From positions 2,914,001-2,978,000 of the forward strand of contig CADCXC010000038.1 in assembly GCA_902806595.1 (NCBI GenBank): a stretch of DNA of 64,000 nt. Direction: 5' to 3'. Every line of letters starts with the position of its first letter. Within the stretch, counting starts at the first letter, position 1. The position numbers were made by a program, and so were the translations under genes. Origin of the DNA: Pyrenopolyporus hunteri. Lineage: Eukaryota > Ascomycota > Sordariomycetes > Xylariales > Hypoxylaceae. Positions 56,387-64,000 of the stretch are shown here, piece by piece. The notes below the pieces were generated by a model. The model saw only the letters and a list, made by a program, of their open reading frames with translations. It was not told the origin of the DNA and made no database searches.

Positions 56387-57470
56387 GATGATTTCTTTAC
56401 CGGACACGTCCAACAACCGAGTCGCATATTTGTTGATGCAAGTCTGTGATTTAGAACGCAGAAGGGTGGTACTTTGCTCTGGTTCCCTATGTTCATCATC
56501 ATCAGCATTCAGAGAGACTCGCCCGCAGGGGAAGGAGATTTTACGGCGGTTCACTTTGTCTGACGATACCACCCCGTCTTTGTTTTTTACATGCATAGAG
56601 GATATACCCACGACTGAATTAAGACTCGTTATTGTACAAAGCTGACTTGGAATCCGCTCTATTCGCATTCTGTGACCATAAGTAGTTAGGTACCTACTTA
56701 TCCAACATACCAGGCACTCAGCTCCCAGGCATCCGTTTGCAATCACTTAGCCCTAGATCACCAGCCCAAGCCAAAGCGGCTGAAACTCCAGAGCTTACAC
56801 TTATCGCTCTCATAGATAGGTACGTTATAGTAGATCTTTAAGTTATGTAACAGGTATCTATATACCTAGCCAATAAGGTGAGGCAATCTTGTTGTTCGTA
56901 TGGTTAAAATGAGTGGCGCGTTTCACGGAATACAATGAGAGATAAAAACCTCTTAAAATAAATACGCGACCACCAATTATACAGAGTCAGAAAGGATTCA
57001 ACATAACCGTGATCTTACACTTTCAGCATGCGGCCTGACTAGAGGCCCGCGGAGGATTCATCCGTCCAGGATCTCACCGCCCTATGGGGGAGGGAGCTCT
57101 AGGAATCCCGCTATTGGTGATGCTGCATGTAGGATCCCTCCTTAGCCCATTAATTCGATATCATCAGTAGGTAGTCAATCTCAGTATAAGGCCAGGACAC
57201 ATCTTGAATCCAACTTTTGGCCTTGTTACCCGTTACATTACAGTAGAAGCTAAGAAAAGATTTGTTACAACCCTGTCCGGCTTAAAGAATGAAGTATAGT
57301 CAACTGCTACCTAAATGCATAGAGGACAGAAGGGTATAAAACGACTACATGTAGATAGCCTAGCCGTACGCGCGCAGCCACCTGGCTAATGAAGCTGAAG
57401 CTGTAAAACGATTGGGGAACTCCGATGTTCGTATAGGTAGGTAGGTACCTACATAGGTACTTTAACGTCT
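56387..57470. other. Intergenic transition to the AT isochore
   Basis: Normal base composition. A cluster of TAGGTA/TACCTA motifs at 57433-57460 lies immediately before the abrupt drop in GC. No gene supported; the minus-strand frame at 56186-56746 is partly antisense to the ELMO gene. Confidence 0.55.
57433..57460. repeat. TAGGTA/TACCTA motif cluster at isochore edge
   Basis: ATAGGTAGGTAGGTACCTAC then ATAGGTAC, ending about 10 bases before the G-run that marks the start of AT-rich DNA. Confidence 0.75.
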
Positions 57471-60400
57471 TTAGGGGGGTTAGTTAAACGGTAAATTTTC
57501 GGTTTAATAAAATTAAACCGTAAATATACGCTTTAATATATTAAACGACTTAATTTATAAACGTTTAAATATTTAAACGATTTAATTTTTTAACGATAAT
57601 TTTACGGTTTTTAAATTAAACGTAAAAAAAAAATTTAACGTATAAAATTTAAAATTATATAAAAAATTAATAAATTTATTTAATACGATTAAATAAATTA
57701 AAATTTTTAACGTATAAAATTTAAAACGTTTTATTTTATTAAGTCGTTAATAAATAATTTAATAAAAAATATTTAAAAAAAAAATCGTTTAAAATATAAA
57801 AATTTTTTTTAAATTTTAACATTTAATTTTTTTAAATCGTTTAATCGATTTTAATTATATAAATACGGTTTAAACTTCGAAAAAAAATTAATTTATATAT
57901 TTAATAAATTTTTTTTTATTTCGTATAAATAAATATATAAAATTATTATAAAATTTATTAATTATTTATTTTATAAATAAATTTATAAATATTTATAAAA
58001 TACGTTTATAACGTTATTATTATATTTAATTTTTTTACGTATTTATAAAATTTTTATATTTTTTTTATGTCGATTTTTAACGAGTTTTATATCGAAATAA
58101 TATTTAATAATATTTTCGATAACGAAAATATTTAACCCGTTTTTTTTTAATTTTAAAACGCGGTTTTAATAACGATTTCGATAATAACGATTTCGACGGT
58201 AACGATTTTAACGATAACGATTTTTTTAACGATAAAAATAAATTTAAACGTAAATTTAAAAAAATAATAAAAAATAAAATAAACCGTAAATAATCGTATT
58301 AATTAATTACCGTATATATATAAAACCATTAATATATACGTATTATATTTATAATTTCGTCGAAAATTTTTAACGTCGAAAACGTCGATATAAACGAAAA
58401 AAATTTAATGTCGAAAAAAACGTAAAATTAAAAATACGATCGAAATAAAAATTATAATAAATATATATTTTATGATTAATATTTAAAATATTATATATTA
58501 TATATATTTTTTATATTAATTATATTATAAAATAAAAATTAACGTAAATTTTTTTATATTTTAAAATAATAAATGTTTTTATATTATATATATATATCGA
58601 TTATCGAAAAAACTTTTATTTAAAATATTTTCGAAAATTTCGACTTCGAAAAATTAAAATATAAAAATTATCGATAAAAATTAATAAATAATATTAAAAA
58701 TATTAAATATTATATAATTAATTATATAAAAATACGAAAAATAATATTATTTTTAAATAAATATAAATATTAATAATTAAATTATAAACGTTAATAAAAA
58801 AATATATAAAATAATCGAAAATAAAAAACTTTTTTAATATATAAATCGAATTTTAATTAACACGTATAAAATTTATAATTAATGTAATATAATTATTCGA
58901 AAATTTTTTTTAAATTTAAAAATATATAAAAAATTATATCGATTATAATAAATCGTTTAAATTAAAATAATATTATATAAAATATATAACGTTTTATAAT
59001 ATTAAAAAAAAAAATTAAATTAATAATTTATATAAATATATTTATTAATTTCGTTATTAAAATTTTATATTATATATAAAAAAAAAAAAATCCGCGAATT
59101 TAAATTATATTCGTCGTAAAAAATTTTTAAATTTTTACGATAATATAATTAAAAAAAAAAAATTTAATTTTATATCGAAAGATTTTTTTTATAAAGTTTT
59201 TAAATATTAACGTAATTAAAAACGTAAAAAAATTCGAAAAAATATTACCGTCGAAAGTTATATACGGTTCGAAATCGACGAGTCGCTTTTATAATTTAAC
59301 TTTTAAATATTATTATCGTAAATTTAAACGTATATTATATATAAACAAATAAAAAAAAAAATAAACGACTTTTAAATAACTTTTAAATCTACTTCGTTTT
59401 CGTTATTTTTTAATTTTATTACCGTCGTTATTATTATTATCGTTATTATTATTTTTATATTTTTTTATTAATTATTTTTTTTTTTAAAAATAATATATTT
59501 TTATTTTTTTTATTTTAATAAATTATTTTTATAATTTTAAACGTTAATATATTTATAATTTATATAATCGAAAAGTTTTAAAAATTTATTTAATTAATTA
59601 ATATATATAAATTTTTTTAAAAAAAAAAATTTAAAAAAAAATAAAAAAAAAATAAAAAATAAAATTTATATAAATTTTTTTTAAAGTAATAAAATAAAAT
59701 TTAACGAAAATTAAAAAAATTATTAAAGTAAATATAAAAATTATAATTAATTAAAAAAGGCCGTAACATTTTATATTTTAATTATTAAAGTTTATTTAAA
59801 TATTTAAAAATTAAAACGTTTATTTTATCGATTAATTATAATCGAATAAATTTATTAATATTTTTCGTTATTAACGTATTAATACGTTTTTTAAATTTAA
59901 AGAAATTTTAATTTAATTTTAACGAGTTATATTTATTTTTAATTATTATATTAAAAAAAGTTTAATGTATTTTATTAATACGTAAATTTTTTTTTTTTTA
60001 ATAATAATTAATATCCGCTTTATTTAAAATTTTAACTTAAAATTTTAAAAACTTTTAAATACGTTTTTATAATTTTTAAAATTATAAAATAAATAAGTTT
60101 TAATAAAAGAGATTTATTTTAATAAAATTAGTCGAATATAATCGACGGTTATTAATAAAGTTTAATTTATTTATTAAATTTTTATAACTTTTAATTTAAA
60201 AAAAATTTAATAAACGAAGTTTATATACGTTATCGAATTTAATTTAAATATAACAAAATACGTTAAACATCGTAAATTTTATCGTTATCGAAATATAACG
60301 ATAAAAATAAAATAAAATCGATAGAAAATTATCGTAAAATTTTATTAATATTTTTAACTCGTAATAATCGTTAATTTTTTTTATTATTTTAAGTATAAAT

Positions 60401-63400
60401 ATACGTAATTAATGTTTTAAAATTTATATTAAAAATTTAATTACATTATTTAAAATAATTTAAATTATTCGTCGTAAATATAAATTTAAATTAATTTATA
60501 ATATTAAAAAACGTACGGTAAAATAGTTTTTTATTAATATTAAAATTAATAAACGAATTAAAACGGTAAAAAAATTAATTTTTTAAAATGTCGACGAAAA
60601 TATATTCGAAATTAATTACGAAAAAAACGACGACGTTAATAATATTAAAAGATTTTTTAATATAATCGTAAATAATAATTTTAAAATTATTTCGAAATTA
60701 TTATTTTTTATTTTATATTAATATAAAAATATAAAATATTAATGAAAATAATTTAATTAAAATATTCGTTTAAAATAAAAATAATTAAATCGTTTTCGAA
60801 ATAAATAAATAAAATAAAATATAATTTTTTAAAAATATATTTTTATAAAAAAAGTTTAAAATTTTTATTAATTATTAATTTTAAGGTAATTTTAAATTAA
60901 ATTATAATAATAAAATAAAAAGTATTTTTAATAATTAAAACGTTAAAACGAAAACTTTTATCGGCGACGAATTTATATCGAAAATTATAATTTCCGCGAT
61001 TATAAGTTTTAATAAAATAATAATTTTAATCTTAAAGTCTTTAATTTCGATAATTATAACGGTTATAAATAATAAAAAAAATGTAATAAAAGGGAATATA
61101 TTCGACGGGAATAATAAAAGTAAAATTAAGTCGAAAAATTTATTTTTAACGTCGATTTTAATTAAACGATTTCGTAAAAATTATAATTTAAGTGATTTTT
61201 TTTTAATATTCGAATTTTATTATATTTAAAATAACGTATTATATAAATAATATTCGATGTTTAAAGAAATTTTAAATTTTTTTAAAAACGATAACGTAAA
61301 AAAAATTAAAGTTTTTTTTAAAATCGTTAATATATTTAAACGATATATACGTAAAAAATTACTATCTTTCGAAATACGTATTCGAAATTTAATATTTAAC
61401 TTAAATAAATTACTTTCGTCACGAATTTATACGGTTAAAATCGTTAATAAAAAATAAAACGTAAAATTAATTAAAAATTTTTATTTTATAAATTTCGTTA
61501 ATATTTTTTCGCGAATTTTATTTTCGAAGTTCGTAAATTCGATGTATTTCGATATAATAATATTAATAAATAATTCGAGTAAAATATAATATAATTTATA
61601 ATAAGTAAATTTTATTTATACGATATTTAATAACTTTATTTATTATTCGAATGTTAAAAATTAAAATAAAAATCCGATTTTCTTTAGGGATTTTATTCGT
61701 TTTAAATATAATTATATTAATTATTTTTATTATAAAAACGACGAGGTATTATATAATATATTAAACGTTTAATTTTATATTAATTAAATTTAAAAAATAT
61801 ATCGTAACGAATGTAAAAATTTTTAAACGTTTAATAATTCGATTATAAAAATTAATGTTATTAATAAATAACGAAAATAAATCGTTTTTATAATTAATTA
61901 TTTATAAAAAAAAGAATTATTAATTAAAATTAACGAAAAATATAATATTTACATTAAAATTAACCTTATTATTATTAATTAATTTTACCTTTATAAATTA
62001 ATATTAATATAAAATTTAATTAAATATATTTTAAATAATATAATTATTTAATAAATAATAAATGTCGATTTTAATTATATTTTTAAAAATTATTATAAAT
62101 TTAACGATGATTTTTTATTAATATATAATAAACGATTTATTTATCGTATATATTATAAGGGATATTTTATTTATTTTTTTATTTATAAAATTACGTCGAT
62201 CTTCGATATATTTAAAATAAAAGTTTTTAAAAAAAAAGTTTTAATTAATTTTTTTACTATATTTAAAAAAATCCATTTTATATCCTAATTAACATTTATT
62301 AACGAATTTAAATTATATCGAATTATATATAAAATTTTTATAAATATTTATAATAAAATTACCGTTTTATTTAAAATCGAATATTTCCGTTAAATTAATA
62401 TTTTTTCGTTAATATTAAAATTATATAAATTTAATTTTATAAATATTATAAAAACGTTAAAATCGATAATTACGTTAAATAAAAAATTAACCGTTAAAAT
62501 TAATAATAAATTCGTAATTTTATATACATTTATTATTACTTTTATTAATAATATATCGTAATAATAAATTAATTTAAAAATATTAAACGTATAAACGATT
62601 AAAAATTATCGATTTTATAAAATTAAAAATATATAACGAATAAATTTTATATATAATATCGTTAAACATTAACGTAAATATATTAATATTTAACGTTAAC
62701 GTTAATATATAAATAAAATAAATTTAATTAATAAAAGGAAATATTCGTTAATATATAATATAATTATTAAAATCTTCGTAATTAAATATATTACGCCGAT
62801 TTTAAATATTATTTAAAATTATTTTAATAATTCGATACATTCAAAATTTAACGATATTATAAAAATAATTCATTAAATTTTTTTAAATTAAATTTAACTT
62901 TTTTCTTTTTTTAATTATCGTTTAATTATTAATAAATAATATTAAGTTTTAAAATTTAAAATTATAATAAAATACGTTAAAATATTTCGACGTATATTAT
63001 TTTTTTTTAAATAATTATCGATTTTATTTTTTTATTATATATTAATATATAATTTATATAAATATAATCGTTAAATTATTTTAACGATTATAATTACCCG
63101 TTATTAATTTTACAAACGATATTTTAAAATATTATTTATTCGCGTTATTAAAATTAAGTTTTATAATAATATTATTATTAACGAATTTAATATTAATTTA
63201 ATAATTATTAATATTTTAATACGTATTTTAATCGAAATAATACGTATTAATTTTTTATTAACTATAAATATAATATATAAAAAAAACTATAAATTATAAC
63301 AATTTATAAATAATATTTATAAAAATCGTCGTTTATTTTAATTATTTTATAAAATAACGATTATAATATTCGATAAAATAAAAGTTAAAATAATTACTTC

Positions 63401-64000
63401 GAATCGATTTTATATTTCGTTTATAATATTAAAAACTTTAATTAAAGTTTTTATAAATTCATTTATATTATTTATATTTAATATTTTTATAAATAAGTTA
63501 ATTATAATATTTTTTATTAAATAAATAAAAATAAAAAACGATATTAACGTCGATTTTTTTTTCGATTTATAAAAATTTATAAAATATAAATAATAAATTA
63601 CGCGGTTAAATATTTATATTAAATTATATTATTTTAAAATATTTAAACGTTATAATATTATTTTATTATTAATAATATTATTTAAAAAAAAAAATATAAA
63701 TAAATTTTTTCGAAATTTATAATAAATTAAATAATAGATTTATTAATATATTTATAAATTTTAAAAAAATATTATTATACGAATAAATTATCGTAATTTT
63801 AAAAAAAATTTATTTAAATATAAAAATTTAGTGTAAATTTTACGTTTATTTTTTTTAAACGAATTCGAATATAATAAACTTAATATTACGTAAATAATTA
63901 AAAATTTAAATTAAAAAATATCGATAATATTTTTAATTTTATTACTTTTTAATTTTAAAATAAATGTAAAAAATAATAAAAATTTTTTAATTATAATGGC
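57471..64000. repeat. AT-rich isochore, RIP-degraded repeat DNA
   Basis: About 6.5 kb to the end of the window, starting abruptly near 57471 and continuing beyond 64000. In four sampled lines (57541-57660, 58021-58080, 59401-59460; 240 bases) I counted 15 C and 15 G, 12.5% GC, and 13 of the 15 C are in CpG. The sequence is full of TpA and nearly free of CpA/TpG, the known signature of repeat-induced point mutation, in which duplicated DNA is mutated C to T mainly at CpA before meiosis. The substrate was therefore almost certainly repetitive, such as a transposon, but its class cannot be read. Only one open frame above 60 codons survives (61257-61457), and it is Lys/Asn/Ile-biased. No direct repeats or terminal repeats could be delimited by eye. 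Confidence 0.88.

Noticed and set aside
57471..64000. AT-rich block considered as mitochondrial DNA or a centromere
   Set aside because: No mitochondrial genes, and CpG-restricted cytosines with TpA excess point to RIP. A centromeric position cannot be excluded from one edge, but nothing supports it.

Overview
This window looks like nuclear DNA of a filamentous ascomycete (Pezizomycotina, most likely a Sordariomycete; the order cannot be fixed from sequence alone). Reasons: compact genes on both strands, short spliceosomal introns (about 50-240 bp, GT-AG with CTAAC/CTAAT-type branch sites), families typical of that group (Anp1/Mnn9 mannosyltransferase, Atg33-like, fused pseudouridine-phosphate glycosidase/kinase, PX-PXB protein, filamentous-fungal proline-rich proteins), and a terminal AT-rich block with the signature of repeat-induced point mutation (RIP). 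I reconstructed 21 protein-coding genes, most of them by joining exons by hand from splice sites and reading phase. No tRNA, rRNA or CRISPR array was found.

Layout. 1-11 kb: a small conserved-looking protein, UTP18 (ribosome biogenesis), a bifunctional pseudouridine catabolism gene, a GPI-type secreted protein and a peroxisomal 2,4-dienoyl-CoA reductase ending in AKL. 11-25 kb: an Atg33-like mitochondrial membrane protein, a serine/proline-rich protein, an Anp1/Mnn9-family Golgi mannosyltransferase with a tiny last exon, the peroxisomal E2 PEX4, and a 967-residue proline/serine-rich protein. 25-29 kb is a long gene-poor stretch with dispersed TAGGTA-type palindromes. 29-40 kb: CGR1 (rRNA processing), a His-rich coiled-coil membrane protein, a PX/PXB protein related to yeast YPR097W, and SDH1 (complex II flavoprotein). 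41-47.5 kb: a small secreted protein, an SDR oxidoreductase with a GC-AG intron, an alpha/beta hydrolase, and an unrecognised GC-rich gene. 49-56.4 kb: cytidine deaminase, an MFS sugar transporter, and an ELMO/CED-12 family protein. 57.47-64 kb: an AT isochore with almost no coding capacity.

The genes are mainly housekeeping and do not form an obvious metabolic cluster. Loose themes are ribosome biogenesis (UTP18, CGR1), peroxisome function (dienoyl-CoA reductase, PEX4), nucleoside salvage or breakdown (pseudouridine glycosidase/kinase, cytidine deaminase) and mitochondria (SDH1, Atg33-like). The most unusual structure is the AT isochore, where nearly every surviving cytosine lies in CpG. This suggests saturating RIP that destroyed CpA, CpT and CpC but spared CpG. 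A second one is the family of TAGGTA/TACCTA palindromes scattered through intergenic DNA and absent from the coding exons I read.
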